Assembly: GCF_025971945.1 (NCBI RefSeq)
Contig: NZ_JAPDHW010000008.1
Location: 141,334-205,333, forward strand
Source: Chryseobacterium kimseyorum
GTDB taxonomy: Bacteria; Bacteroidota; Bacteroidia; Flavobacteriales; Weeksellaceae
Direction: 5' to 3'
DNA: 64,000 bases
The translations under genes and the position numbers were made by a program. How positions within the stretch are numbered: the stretch's first letter is position 1; each line of letters starts with the position of its first letter. The notes below the pieces were generated by a model. The model made no database searches. It saw only the letters and a program-made list of their open reading frames with translations, and was not told the origin of the DNA. Shown one piece after another: positions 1 through 8,459 of this stretch.

Positions 1-2
1 AT

Positions 3-134
3 CTCGCAATACAGATTGAGCGCTTCATTAAAAAACAGAAATCAACAAAATTTATAGAAATGCTTTGTGACGAAAACTCACAACTCTCAGGAATTTTAGC
101 ACCGTTGGTTAGAGTCCCGAAAATTCGGGATTAA
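3..134 (+). CDS. GIY-YIG nuclease family protein, C-terminal fragment
   Basis: The window opens inside a plus-strand reading frame of 43 residues ending in TAA at 132-134. It reads LAIQIERFIKKQKS, then KFIEMLCD, and ends LVRVPKIRD. The basic, lysine-rich tail with a terminal LVRVP run is what I recall from the C-termini of short flavobacterial GIY-YIG nucleases; the catalytic GIY-YIG part would lie upstream of the window. The last 13 sense codons overlap the tRNA-Asn-like sequence that follows, so the protein tail is encoded by tRNA-derived DNA. The family call comes from remembered family character, because the diagnostic motif is not visible here. Confidence 0.6.
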   Translation, partial: LAIQIERFIKKQKSTKFIEMLCDENSQLSGILAPLVRVPKIRD

Positions 135-170
135 TCAGAGGGTCCTTGGTTCGAGCCCAAGAGGAGGAGC
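96..170 (+). pseudogene. tRNA-Asn-like remnant
   Basis: Bases 96-114 resemble a D-arm (TTAGC...GTTGGTTAGAG). Bases 131-170 look like the 3' half of tRNA-Asn: TTAATCAGAGGGTC, a perfect T-arm (145-149 pairing with 157-161 around TTCGAGC), then AGGAGGA and a G discriminator, as in bacterial tRNA-Asn. The 5' acceptor strand that should pair (TCCTCCT) is absent. The anticodon stem is replaced by a 16-base palindrome at 115-130 (TCCCGAA-AA-TTCGGGA). It cannot fold as a working tRNA. It is either an integration-derived tRNA 3' end or an element that travels with the overlapping nuclease gene. Confidence 0.65.
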
Positions 171-202
171 AAAAAAGACTTACATTATTGTAAGTCTTTT
201 TT
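171..202 (+). terminator. Intrinsic terminator after the nuclease/tRNA-like element
   Basis: A perfect 13-bp stem (171-183 with 190-202) closes a 6-base loop and ends in a T-run. It directly follows the tRNA-like 3' end. Confidence 0.85.
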
Positions 203-296
203 GATTTTAAAACGCATATTATTCCTAAAGCAGAATATTTATCAAATATCAAATTCTCACAGTGCCTGAGCGTATTATTCATAGCTTTATTTTCGT

Positions 297-304
297 TACA
301 TTTG
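297..304 (+). promoter_or_regulatory. Candidate -7 box for the DUF5686 gene
   Basis: TACATTTG matches the Bacteroidota -7 consensus TAnnTTTG and lies about 95 bases before the gene. No clear -33 partner was seen. Apart from this box, 203-399 shows nothing else. Confidence 0.5.
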
Positions 305-399
305 CATTTTGATAGACAAACCCAAAAGTCTTTAAAAAACTTTTAAATTTTAATTATAAACAGCACAATTTTTGTTTAGCTAAATGCTTGAAGATACGA

Positions 400-2928
400 A
401 TGATGTCAACCAATCAACTTAAATACGGTTTCCTTTATATTTCCCTTTTAATAACCAGTTTTTTTCATGCTCAGAACACAGCAAACGGAAAAATTACAGA
501 CGCTAAAAACAACAAAGAAATCAGTGGAGTTGATATCTTTATCAATGACAATAATACACCAGCTCTTACCACGACTTCAGGAAACTTCAGCATACAGTCT
601 GACAGCATTATTTACAAACTTAAATTTCAGAAAAAAAACTATGCTTTAGAAAGTGTAGATATCAGTGCAGTCAAAAACAGCAATCTGCTTGTTAAATTGT
701 CTTCCGAGAAAGTTAGCAGCATTGAAGAAGTTGTTATTCATAACGAAAAGACGAAATTTAAAAACAAGAAAGAAAATCCGGCCTACCGAATTATGCAGGA
801 AGTCTGGAAGCGCAAGAGAAATAACGGTCTTGATAAATTTGACACCTACACTTACAAAGAATACGAGAAAATTCAGTTTGACGCCAATAATTTGGACAGC
901 GCATTCATGAACAGAAAAATCTTTAACAAGTTAGATTTTATCTTTGATTACGCAGATTCTACTGCACGGGGAAAAATGGCCTTGCCTATTTTCTTAAATG
1001 AATCAATTTACAATCACTTCGGAGAAAATAAACCTAACAAGAAGACAAAGAAACTTTTAGTCGCTCAAAAGACTTCAGGATTCCAGGACAATCAGGTGAT
1101 TGCAATTACTGCCAAGAATCTTTACCGTGATATTAATATTTACGATAATACTTTAAACTATTTCGACATTGGATTTCCAAGCCCGGTGGGAACGGATGGT
1201 TTCAGCACGTATGATTACAATCTTACCGACACTGTCTCTATCCGAGGCGAACAGGCGTATAAAATACGTTACCAGCCCAGAAGAACTGAAGTTTTGGCTT
1301 TTCAGGGATATCTTTACATCGATACCGATTCGTATGCAGTTCTGGAAGCCACTTTAAAGTCGACCAACAAAATCAATGTTAATTTCATCAATGCCATTTC
1401 AACAGAGCTTGAATATGACAACCCTGATGACGAAACATTTTTACCTAAGAAATACGTTACAGAAATTGAAATGACGCCTTTCTCCAAAAAGAAAAGTGCC
1501 AAGAGCATTATCGCAAAGCGTTCTGTAGATTATTCTGATTATGATTTTAATAAACCTTTGGCAGATTCTCTTTTCACGAGAAGAAAGGAGGAATATGATG
1601 ACCGTTTTGTGGATAAGGATGATGCTTTTTGGGTAACAGCAAGACCGGATTCACTTTCGAAGCAGGAAAAAGGCGTTTACGAAATGCTGGATAAATTACA
1701 GCAGACTCCAAAATTCAACAGAATCTTAAAGCTGACTGAAACATTAGCTTCGAGATATTATAATGTCACAAAGGGAATTGATTTAGGTCCAATTACTTCT
1801 GTTTATGGGAAAAACGATGTGGAAGGTGACAGAATACGTTTGGGTGCAAGAACATACTTTGGACAGAATGACCCTTGGAGGATTGAATTTTACAATGCTT
1901 ACGGTTTTAAAGATCAACAGTTCAAATACGGTGTGGAAGGTCGATACATGTTTAATAGAGTCAACCGTTTTATGATTGGCGGGGGAACCAAAAGAGACAT
2001 CACCCAACTTGGCGTACAACTGACCACAGAAGATGGAATTCTATCGCGTTCATTCGCTTCTTCAACGGTATTTGCGAGAGGAGAAAATGCCTCATTGAGT
2101 TCGGTAAACCAAACGAGTTTCTTTACTTCTATTGAGCCCTGGAAAAACTTTCAGGTAAGAGTTGACGGAACGATGCAGAGCATTAAATCTGCAAATCCTT
2201 CAGGTTTCAGTTTGATGTATTACAGAAATGGTGACTTGAGAAAAACAACAATTGATTCACACGTTACGGTGAGTTTAATTGCAAGGCCTGGTGCTACATT
2301 CTCCCAAACGGGAGTTGACCGTTATGAACACGGAACTTTAGCCCCGACGATTGTTTTAAAATATACAAGAGGGATTGACGGATTATTTAATGCCGATTTC
2401 AATTATAATAAACTGCAGTTTATGTTTTATAAACCAGTCCTTTTGGGAAGCTGGGGAAAAACGTTTCTGAACTTTGAAGCTGGCAAAAACTTTGATACCG
2501 TTCCTTTGGCGTTACAGAATATTATTCCCGGAAATCAGTCGTATGGAATAGTTCCGAATACATTTGCTCAGTTAAATTACTATGAATTTGTTGCGGATAC
2601 TTACTCTACCCTTCACATAGAACATCATTTTAACGGTAAAATTCTTTCATTTATTCCTTTAATTAAGAAACTGAAACTGAGAGAAGTTGCATTCATAAGA
2701 GGAGCTTACGGATCTTTGAGTGATGCTTCTAAAAACATTAACGTTGAAAATTTAAAATACTCAGCACCGGATCAGCAAATTTATTATGAGTACGGATTTG
2801 GAATTGAGAATATCGGTTTCGGAAACATCAGAATATTCCGTGTAGACTTTAACTGGAGAGGAAATTATCTTGACCGTCCGGATGCTTCTAAGTTTGGAAT
2901 TAAGGCCGGATTCCAGTTTGGGTTCTAA
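400..2928 (+). CDS. DUF5686 / carboxypeptidase-regulatory-like outer membrane protein
   Basis: An 842-residue protein starting at one of two adjacent ATGs (400 or 403); an in-frame TTG at 388 would add four residues but leaves a poorer signal peptide. Residues 1 to about 25 form a signal peptide ending ...FFHAQ. A CarboxypepD_reg-like beta domain follows (about 27-105). The NPAYRIMQEVWKRK stretch is typical of DUF5686 proteins. The long C-terminal half alternates aromatic and polar residues and ends in Phe (GFQFGF), as outer-membrane barrels do. It is probably a surface or outer-membrane protein. Function is unknown; proteins of this type are sometimes grouped with TonB-dependent-receptor-like barrels. 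Confidence 0.85.
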   Translation: MMSTNQLKYGFLYISLLITSFFHAQNTANGKITDAKNNKEISGVDIFINDNNTPALTTTSGNFSIQSDSIIYKLKFQKKNYALESVDISAVKNSNLLVKLSSEKVSSIEEVVIHNEKTKFKNKKENPAYRIMQEVWKRKRNNGLDKFDTYTYKEYEKIQFDANNLDSAFMNRKIFNKLDFIFDYADSTARGKMALPIFLNESIYNHFGENKPNKKTKKLLVAQKTSGFQDNQVIAITAKNLYRDINIYDNTLNYFDIGFPSPVGTDGFSTYDYNLTDTVSIRGEQAYKIRYQPRRTEVLAFQGYLYIDTDSYAVLEATLKSTNKINVNFINAISTELEYDNPDDETFLPKKYVTEIEMTPFSKKKSAKSIIAKRSVDYSDYDFNKPLADSLFTRRKEEYDDRFVDKDDAFWVTARPDSLSKQEKGVYEMLDKLQQTPKFNRILKLTETLASRYYNVTKGIDLGPITSVYGKNDVEGDRIRLGARTYFGQNDPWRIEFYNAYGFKDQQFKYGVEGRYMFNRVNRFMIGGGTKRDITQLGVQLTTEDGILSRSFASSTVFARGENASLSSVNQTSFFTSIEPWKNFQVRVDGTMQSIKSANPSGFSLMYYRNGDLRKTTIDSHVTVSLIARPGATFSQTGVDRYEHGTLAPTIVLKYTRGIDGLFNADFNYNKLQFMFYKPVLLGSWGKTFLNFEAGKNFDTVPLALQNIIPGNQSYGIVPNTFAQLNYYEFVADTYSTLHIEHHFNGKILSFIPLIKKLKLREVAFIRGAYGSLSDASKNINVENLKYSAPDQQIYYEYGFGIENIGFGNIRIFRVDFNWRGNYLDRPDASKFGIKAGFQFGF

Positions 2929-3040
2929 TTCTTTTGATATGCATTTCTTTAATGAGCCTGCCGAACTATTCACATGTTTTACTTATTATGATATTCTATT
3001 CTTGTCAGTAATAATCATAATTAACTATTTTATTTTCACG

Positions 3041-3283
3041 ATGAAGATGAAACTAAATACAGTTTCCAAAGTCTTTATTTTATTACTGTTTTTCATTCTC
3101 ATCCCTTTTATTTCAAGTAAAATAGAACTACACAACGTCCAGGAAAAATTTAAAATAGTAGATGGATTTAATCTTTTGTATTTATTTCTTAAATTTCCAA
3201 TTTGGTGGACCTTGGGAATTGTAGAAATTCTATTCTTGTCTAAGCTACTGAAAAGACAATCATCCCAACGTAAAATAAGTTAA
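3041..3283 (+). CDS. Small hypothetical membrane protein
   Basis: An 80-residue protein with two hydrophobic segments (near residues 9-28 and 53-74), separated by a charged stretch and followed by a basic tail (KLLKRQSSQ). I chose the ATG at 3041 because the open frame further upstream overlaps the DUF5686 gene. An upstream in-frame ATG at 2939 would add a third hydrophobic segment and cannot be excluded. No family recognised. It is followed closely by a terminator hairpin. Confidence 0.5.
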   Translation: MKMKLNTVSKVFILLLFFILIPFISSKIELHNVQEKFKIVDGFNLLYLFLKFPIWWTLGIVEILFLSKLLKRQSSQRKIS

Positions 3284-3289
3284 GCACAA

Positions 3290-3319
3290 AAAATCCTCAA
3301 CAAAAATGCTGAGGATTTT
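3290..3319. terminator. Bidirectional terminator
   Basis: AAAATCCTCA pairs perfectly with TGAGGATTTT around a 10-base loop, with T/A tracts on both sides. It sits between the convergent small membrane gene and rpmA and can serve both. Confidence 0.8.
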
Positions 3320-3341
3320 ATTTTATAAAACGCTTTTTAAA

Positions 3342-3599
3342 TTATGCGTTTGGCTCAATAGATACGTAAGATCTGTTGTTTGCTTTCTTTCTGAAAACTA
3401 CTTTACCGTCAACAAGTGCGTGCAAAGTGTGATCTTTACCCATACCAACATTTTCACCTGGGTGATGTTGAGTACCTCTTTGTCTGATAATAATGTTACC
3501 AGCAATAGCGTCTTGTCCACCGAAAATCTTCACACCTAATCTTTTAGAATGAGATTCTCTACCGTTTTTGGAACTACCAACTCCTTTCTTGTGTGCCAT
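3342..3599 (-). CDS. rpmA: Large ribosomal subunit protein bL27
   Basis: 85 residues with the L27 N-terminus [14 protein letters not shown] and the conserved [17 protein letters not shown] and [14 protein letters not shown] stretches. L27 lies near the peptidyl-transferase centre of the 50S subunit. It has no N-terminal cleavage extension, so it starts directly at the mature Met-Ala. It follows rplU by 28 bases, the usual rplU-rpmA order, and ends before the shared terminator. Confidence 0.98.
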   Translation of the reverse strand: MAHKKGVGSSKNGRESHSKRLGVKIFGGQDAIAGNIIIRQRGTQHHPGENVGMGKDHTLHALVDGKVVFRKKANNRSYVSIEPNA

Positions 3600-3627
3600 T
3601 TTATTTTAAGGTTTTTTGGTTTAACAA

Positions 3628-4005
3628 TTATTCTGCGCTTTCAGCGTCAGCTTTTTTAGTTGTTTTTTTAGCAGGCTTCTCTGCTTTTTTACCTTCAAAT
3701 CCTGTAATACCAGTAATTTGAATTTGAGTTAAAGATTGTCTGTGACCGTTCTTTACTTCATAACCTTTTCTTCTTTTCTTTTTGAAGACGATTACTTTAT
3801 CAGCCTTTACGTGGTCAAGGATCTCTGCCTCTACAGTGATACCGCTTACAGCTGGGGCGCCTACCGTGATTGCTCCGTTTACAGTAAGAAGAATTTTATC
3901 GAAAGATACTTTTCCTCCTTTGTCTCCTTTCAAACGGTTCACAAACAACTTCTGGTCTTGCTCAACTTTATATTGAAGCCCTGCTATTTCTACAATTGCA
4001 AACAT
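3628..4005 (-). CDS. rplU: Large ribosomal subunit protein bL21
   Basis: 125 residues. The first 103 or so match L21: MFAIVEIAGLQYKVEQDQ at the start, and KRRKGYEVKNGHRQ with ITGI near the C-terminal part. The Lys/Ala/Glu-rich tail (from about residue 104, KKAEKPAKKTTKKADAESAE) goes beyond the usual length of the family and is probably a disordered, rRNA-contacting extension. It is the first gene of rplU-rpmA, with a candidate promoter at 4036-4043. Confidence 0.97.
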   Translation of the reverse strand: MFAIVEIAGLQYKVEQDQKLFVNRLKGDKGGKVSFDKILLTVNGAITVGAPAVSGITVEAEILDHVKADKVIVFKKKRRKGYEVKNGHRQSLTQIQITGITGFEGKKAEKPAKKTTKKADAESAE

Positions 4006-4035
4006 TGTCTATAAATTTTTAGTTAATTCGAGGTG

Positions 4036-4043
4036 CAAATGTA
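4036..4043 (-). promoter_or_regulatory. Candidate -7 box for rplU-rpmA
   Basis: On the minus strand this reads TACATTTG, a match to TAnnTTTG, about 30 bases before the rplU start codon. Confidence 0.55.
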
Positions 4044-4084
4044 CTGATTATTTCTTTAGTAACAACATGATTTTGAGAAATTTT

Positions 4085-4981
4085 CTACTTTCTGTGTAAA
4101 TTTAATTCCAGTTGATTGTTGACTGTTTTATATTTCTTTGCCATCGACTCTTCAAAATACTTAATAATTTCAGGATTACTCGTCAATTTAGCACCCGATT
4201 CTGTAGTCACAGTCATCGAATTATTTGGATTTGCCAAATCAAGTTTGATGTCTTTTGCAGGATCATTTTTGTAAGACATAAAGAGCTTTTTATATTGAGC
4301 AGGATTCACTTTCACGCCCTGAAATTCATTATCTGCCTCATTCTGTAAAGCTAAAATATAATCCCACGAATGATCTTCAGCTTTTAATTTTTTATTTCCT
4401 TTCAATAAAAACTGATGTGATTTTGTTTTGTCTTCGAGTTTTACAATTAATCCCGGCAAGCCTTGAAATTTGTATGGACCGTCAGTAAATGGCAAGTCCT
4501 GAGAAAACCACGCCTCCCAAGTCCTACCTCCAAAATTTGCAGTTGCTTTCTGACAGTTGTAGTTTTCTATTTTCTGCGTTTCGGGAAGAATATTCCATTG
4601 TAAGACAGGTGTTTCTTCCACAATCATATTGGTCTGTTCGATATTCGTAAACCAGTTTGTTTTAAAACTCGGATAAGATTTTTCTATTAAATAAGAAACA
4701 TTCCACTCATCCGTAGTGGAGGAATAACTTATACTGTTCGGAGTAGATTTTCTCTGCTGAATAATTGAATGGTTCATCGCAGAATCGCTTGCATATTGAG
4801 CCTGACCATAAAAATAAGATTTCGTCGGGAAAATATCAAGATTCATAAATTCCTTTTTAAGACTGTCGGTTTTCGTGGAATCAATCCTGAACTGATATTC
4901 ATAGGTAAAACGATTTCCCTGCGCCGAGAGATTAAGACTGACTAAAAGAATTAAAATAAGACTCAAAATATGCTTCATCAT
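4085..4981 (-). CDS. GLPGLI family protein
   Basis: 298 residues with a signal peptide (about 1-21, ...NLSAQ) and the family signature GLPGLI at residues 174-179. This Bacteroidota-specific exported family (TIGR01200 type) has no established biochemical role. A WEAWFSQDLP stretch just before the motif and two cysteines are visible. It is divergent from the lipoprotein gene at 5054 with only 72 bases between the start codons, so both promoters must lie in that short gap. Confidence 0.92.
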   Translation of the reverse strand: MMKHILSLILILLVSLNLSAQGNRFTYEYQFRIDSTKTDSLKKEFMNLDIFPTKSYFYGQAQYASDSAMNHSIIQQRKSTPNSISYSSTTDEWNVSYLIEKSYPSFKTNWFTNIEQTNMIVEETPVLQWNILPETQKIENYNCQKATANFGGRTWEAWFSQDLPFTDGPYKFQGLPGLIVKLEDKTKSHQFLLKGNKKLKAEDHSWDYILALQNEADNEFQGVKVNPAQYKKLFMSYKNDPAKDIKLDLANPNNSMTVTTESGAKLTSNPEIIKYFEESMAKKYKTVNNQLELNLHRK

Positions 4982-5053
4982 TTTGTGATTAATTCTTCAA
5001 ATATAGAAATTAAATTGCTTCTGTTTTATTTGTACTTTTGGAAAAAACTTACA

Positions 5054-5596
5054 ATGAAGATAATTTTAAGCATTTTACTTTGTTTATCGCTAACGTCATG
5101 CACTGTTTACGGTGTAACCAATGATTACAAAAAACTTTCAGAAAAAGATAAATCGATGATTGTGCCCTTACAGAGTTTTGAGCAGACTGACAGTCAACAC
5201 GTGTACAAAATAAACGGACAACAGCTTAAATCAGAATTATCAAAACATCCAAAATCATTGGTTTATATATTTACCAATGGATGCACATCACAGTATTGCC
5301 TTCCGATGTCAAACTACGAGAGATTTGCAAAAGAAAACAATTACAAACTTTTTCTTGTGATGGAAGGTTATTCACAACTTCAGAAGACCACTGAGCAGCG
5401 TTCCGAAGTTTTCAGAGAGCCACTGTATTCAATCGATAATGATTTTTATAATTCTTGGTATTCTGTAAGATATCACAGGCTTTTTGAAAACGAATTGCGA
5501 GGAATTGAGAAAAAAGCCAAACCTGAATGGGAAGGAAGTTTATATTTTTTCAATTACGATAAACTAGAAAAAGTAACAAGAGAATTACCTCAGTAA
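5054..5596 (+). CDS. Lipoprotein with thioredoxin-like character
   Basis: 180 residues starting at ATG 5054; the open frame extends upstream but this start gives a clean lipoprotein signal, with lipobox LTSC and acylated Cys16. The central stretch (SLVYIFTNG, then C77-x4-C82, a following Pro) has the strand-then-cysteine layout of thioredoxin-like folds, but the spacing is not the classic CxxC, so redox activity is uncertain. It is separated by a single base from the acyltransferase gene downstream and is almost certainly cotranscribed with it. Confidence 0.65.
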   Translation: MKIILSILLCLSLTSCTVYGVTNDYKKLSEKDKSMIVPLQSFEQTDSQHVYKINGQQLKSELSKHPKSLVYIFTNGCTSQYCLPMSNYERFAKENNYKLFLVMEGYSQLQKTTEQRSEVFREPLYSIDNDFYNSWYSVRYHRLFENELRGIEKKAKPEWEGSLYFFNYDKLEKVTRELPQ

Positions 5597-5597
5597 T

Positions 5598-6686
5598 ATG
5601 AACAGAGATCTCTACATCGATTTTGCGAAAGGTCTAGCCACGCTTTCCATTATATTTATCCACACCGCATTTTGGTCGGGACAGTTTTACATCCTTCCGG
5701 AAGTACGGGTTTTTTCATTGGTTTTTGATGTTGCACTTTTCTATGCTTTAAGCGGAATCACCTCAGGCTCCAACATCGAAAAAACACTGTACAGACTCCT
5801 CAAATTACAGATCACCTACATGATTTTTGTAACGCTGCTGTTCTTTTTAGATTATTTCTTTAAAATTTTCGGGCTTACCTTTTTCTCGCTCGAATGGTTG
5901 CAGAGCTTCTATTCGACCTTCGGTTCAAAATACTCGGCAACAAGCATTTCAACAGCTCCACAGTGGCAGAACTTAGGAAACTGGTATCTTCATGAGTATT
6001 CCAATGCTGATACTTTCCCTGTAGTTATGGGAAGTTTTTGGTATTTAAAAGTATATTTTATCCTCACCGTTTTTGGCGTTTTAATTTTAAGATTCTTTCC
6101 TAAACACGTCAATTGGTTTATAGGAATCTGCATTGCTCTAACGTTGATATTCAATATTTTCCCGGAAATATATCCGAGCGGACAGGTCGGTTATGTAGCC
6201 TTTTACATGACGATATTTCTTGTCGGTAACAGAATGCGCGGCAAGACAATTCCAACAAAGATGATTCCCGTGCTTTATGGATTGGTAGCAGCAGCCTTAG
6301 TATGGATGTTCTGGTATTTCGGTGACGATGTATTCTTCAAAATCAATAAGAAGAAATTTCCGCCTCAAACGGCATACATCATTTGGACATTCTTTTCACT
6401 GACAACTTTATTTGTTTTATACAACCGATTAAAAATTACCAAAGAAAATTTCGTTACGCACATTGGTAAAAATGCGATATTCTTTTATTTCGGACAGGGA
6501 ATCAGCTCGTCGTTGGTGTATTTCCTGGTCGTGCCGATGAAAGAATCAATGCCTTGGTGGGTTTTAATGGTTCTCATTTATGTTATCAATGTGATTCTGG
6601 CATTCATTATCGCTACGGGTCTGAAGAAATTTGATGCTTTGGGATGGAAGGTTTTAGAATTTTTACGTAAAAAAACCGCTCAGTAA
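5598..6686 (+). CDS. Integral membrane acyltransferase (Acyl_transf_3 family)
   Basis: 362 residues, about ten hydrophobic segments. The N-terminus (RDLYIDFAKGLATLSIIFIHT) carries the family's Asp in the first helix and the conserved His about ten residues later. Such enzymes transfer acyl groups to extracytoplasmic sugars or surface polymers; the substrate cannot be read from the sequence. It begins two bases after the lipoprotein stop. Its own stop codon lies inside the terminator stem that follows. Confidence 0.85.
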   Translation: MNRDLYIDFAKGLATLSIIFIHTAFWSGQFYILPEVRVFSLVFDVALFYALSGITSGSNIEKTLYRLLKLQITYMIFVTLLFFLDYFFKIFGLTFFSLEWLQSFYSTFGSKYSATSISTAPQWQNLGNWYLHEYSNADTFPVVMGSFWYLKVYFILTVFGVLILRFFPKHVNWFIGICIALTLIFNIFPEIYPSGQVGYVAFYMTIFLVGNRMRGKTIPTKMIPVLYGLVAAALVWMFWYFGDDVFFKINKKKFPPQTAYIIWTFFSLTTLFVLYNRLKITKENFVTHIGKNAIFFYFGQGISSSLVYFLVVPMKESMPWWVLMVLIYVINVILAFIIATGLKKFDALGWKVLEFLRKKTAQ

Positions 6687-6698
6687 ATTACTGAGCGG
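6676..6698 (+). terminator. Terminator overlapping the acyltransferase stop codon
   Basis: A perfect 11-bp inverted repeat (CCGCTCAGTAA and its complement) around one central base, followed by an AT-rich, T-run-containing stretch. The TAA at 6684-6686 is part of the left arm. Confidence 0.75.
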
Positions 6699-6719
6699 CA
6701 CTATTATTTTTTTGATATC

Positions 6720-6962
6720 TTAATCTCTTCTTCCTCTGCCTCCACCTCTTACAAGAAGTGCGATCACTACGATAAGAACTACTCCACCAATGATAAGATA
6801 TGTAGGATCCATATACCACTGTTCTGTTGTGGTAGTCTTAGTAGACGTGCTTACCTGAGTGTCAGGTGCTGTGTCCTGAGCAAAACTCATTACACTGAAG
6901 AATAAAGCCAGCATTGAGAATGCAAACTTTTGCAAATTTTTTGTAATTAATTTACTATTCAT
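6720..6962 (-). CDS. Small single-pass membrane protein
   Basis: 80 residues: a signal peptide (1 to about 28, ...VMSFAQ), a Thr/Ser-rich linker (STSTKTTTTEQ), one transmembrane helix (YLIIGGVVLIVVIALLV) and a Gly/Arg tail (RGGGRGRRD). No enzymatic motif. The layout suggests a short envelope protein with a basic cytoplasmic end. It is divergent from miaE, with 139 bases between start codons. Confidence 0.7.
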   Translation of the reverse strand: MNSKLITKNLQKFAFSMLALFFSVMSFAQDTAPDTQVSTSTKTTTTEQWYMDPTYLIIGGVVLIVVIALLVRGGGRGRRD

Positions 6963-7101
6963 AATTTATATTTTTAATGTAATTAACTGTAAATCCAACT
7001 CTATGCCACAGACGTTTACATTATCAAAAAATTTCACAAATACAGATTCGGCGTCGCAGAATGTGAATTTTATTAATTAAATTTACCAAAATTTTTAAAT
7101 C

Positions 7102-7683
7102 ATGTTTAAGTTGAAACTTCCTACCGATCCAAGGTGGGCAAATATTGCGGAGGACAACATTCAGGAAATTTTAACCGATCATGCTTGGTGCGAACAGAAA
7201 GCGGCTACCAATGCGATCGGGTTGATCACCATGCTTCCGGAACGTCCGGACATCGTGACAGAGTTGTTGGCAATTGCTCAGGAAGAACTGGAACATTTCG
7301 GTCAGGTGCTGGAGATTATCAAGAAGCGTGGTTATACTTTTGGACGTACCAGGAAAGACGATTACGTCAACGAGTTGGTAAATTTCATCCAGAAAGGAGG
7401 TCACAGAGATACAATGATTGTCGACAAAATGCTTTTTGCGGCCATGATTGAAGCGAGAAGCTGTGAGCGGTTCAAAGTTTTAACAGAAAATATAAAAGAC
7501 GAAGAACTAAAAGTATTCTATAAGGAACTGATGATTTCTGAAGCTAATCATTACACAACATTTATCGGTTTCGCAAGAGAATTGGGCGACCCTGAAAAAG
7601 TAAATAAACGTTGGGAAGAATGGTTGGAATACGAAGCCAAAATCATTAAATCTTACGGAAACAAAGAAACCATACACGGCTAA
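7102..7683 (+). CDS. miaE: tRNA 2-methylthio-N6-isopentenyladenosine-37 hydroxylase
   Basis: 193 residues of the MiaE diiron family, which hydroxylates the isopentenyl group of ms2i6A at tRNA position 37. The ferritin-like metal ligands are visible: E62-x2-H65 (EELEH), E117 (IEARSCER) and E147-x2-H150 (SEANH). The length matches the family. It lies nine bases before the DUF502 gene and probably shares its transcript. Confidence 0.93.
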   Translation: MFKLKLPTDPRWANIAEDNIQEILTDHAWCEQKAATNAIGLITMLPERPDIVTELLAIAQEELEHFGQVLEIIKKRGYTFGRTRKDDYVNELVNFIQKGGHRDTMIVDKMLFAAMIEARSCERFKVLTENIKDEELKVFYKELMISEANHYTTFIGFARELGDPEKVNKRWEEWLEYEAKIIKSYGNKETIHG

Positions 7684-7692
7684 AAAATCCCA

Positions 7693-8310
7693 TTGAAAAA
7701 ACTTACTTTTGAAAATATCACAAATTTTTTCCTGAAAAACTTCTTTCAGGGATTATTAATCATTGGCCCAATCGGGTTGACGATTTTTGTGATTTGGTAT
7801 GTGATTTCCTCCATCGACAACATGATTCCGTCTGTGGCAAGACAAATTCCGGGATTGGTTTTCGTTTCTACGCTTTTGGTTACCGCACTACTCGGATATC
7901 TGGGAAACAAATTCGTGGTGGGTCGATTTTTTGTGGATGCTATCGACCGCGTGCTGGAAAGAACTCCCGGCATCAAACATATTTATTCGCCGACAAAAGA
8001 TGTGATGTCTTCGTTCGTGGGTGATAAGAAAAAATTTAACGATCCTGTCTGGGTAAAAACCAATGAAAATCCGGAAATCTGGAGAATTGGCTTCCTCACC
8101 CAAAAAGATATGTCCGACGTTCATAAACACGATTTTGTTGCGGTGTATCTTCCGCATTCTTATGCAATCTCGGGTTGGGTTATTGTCACTGCAGAAAAAA
8201 ACATTAAACCTGTGATCGGAATGACAGCTGCCACTGCAATGAAGTTTGCGGTAAGTGGCGGTGTGGCAGGATTTCATTCAGACGACAACGTATTTAAGGC
8301 TCCGGAGTAG
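7693..8310 (+). CDS. DUF502 family membrane protein
   Basis: 205 residues starting at TTG 7693, which gives a sensible N-terminus (KKLTFENITNFFLKNFFQG) directly after miaE. Two transmembrane helices (about 18-37 and 49-66) are followed by a soluble domain with the family-typical IYSPTKD and VAVYLPHSYA stretches. The molecular function of the family is not known. Confidence 0.85.
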   Translation: MKKLTFENITNFFLKNFFQGLLIIGPIGLTIFVIWYVISSIDNMIPSVARQIPGLVFVSTLLVTALLGYLGNKFVVGRFFVDAIDRVLERTPGIKHIYSPTKDVMSSFVGDKKKFNDPVWVKTNENPEIWRIGFLTQKDMSDVHKHDFVAVYLPHSYAISGWVIVTAEKNIKPVIGMTAATAMKFAVSGGVAGFHSDDNVFKAPE

Positions 8311-8459
8311 AATTTTCGTAATATCAAAAGATTTGATTGTTTTATCATTTCTACCACTAATATTATGTTAAATCAAAAATATACTCGACGATGGATACAG
8401 CTCTCATGACAGTTCTGTCTATACTTCTCAATTTTTTTAATGCTAATCATTTGAATACT

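Noticed and set aside
2870-3040. Upstream extension of the small membrane protein frame overlapping the DUF5686 gene.
   Set aside because: Overlap with a well-supported gene and lack of homology-like features; only the ATG at 2939 remains a possible alternative start.
3628-3690. Lysine/alanine-rich C-terminal tail of L21 as a possible fusion or frameshift.
   Set aside because: The frame is clean and such basic tails are common for L21 in this group.
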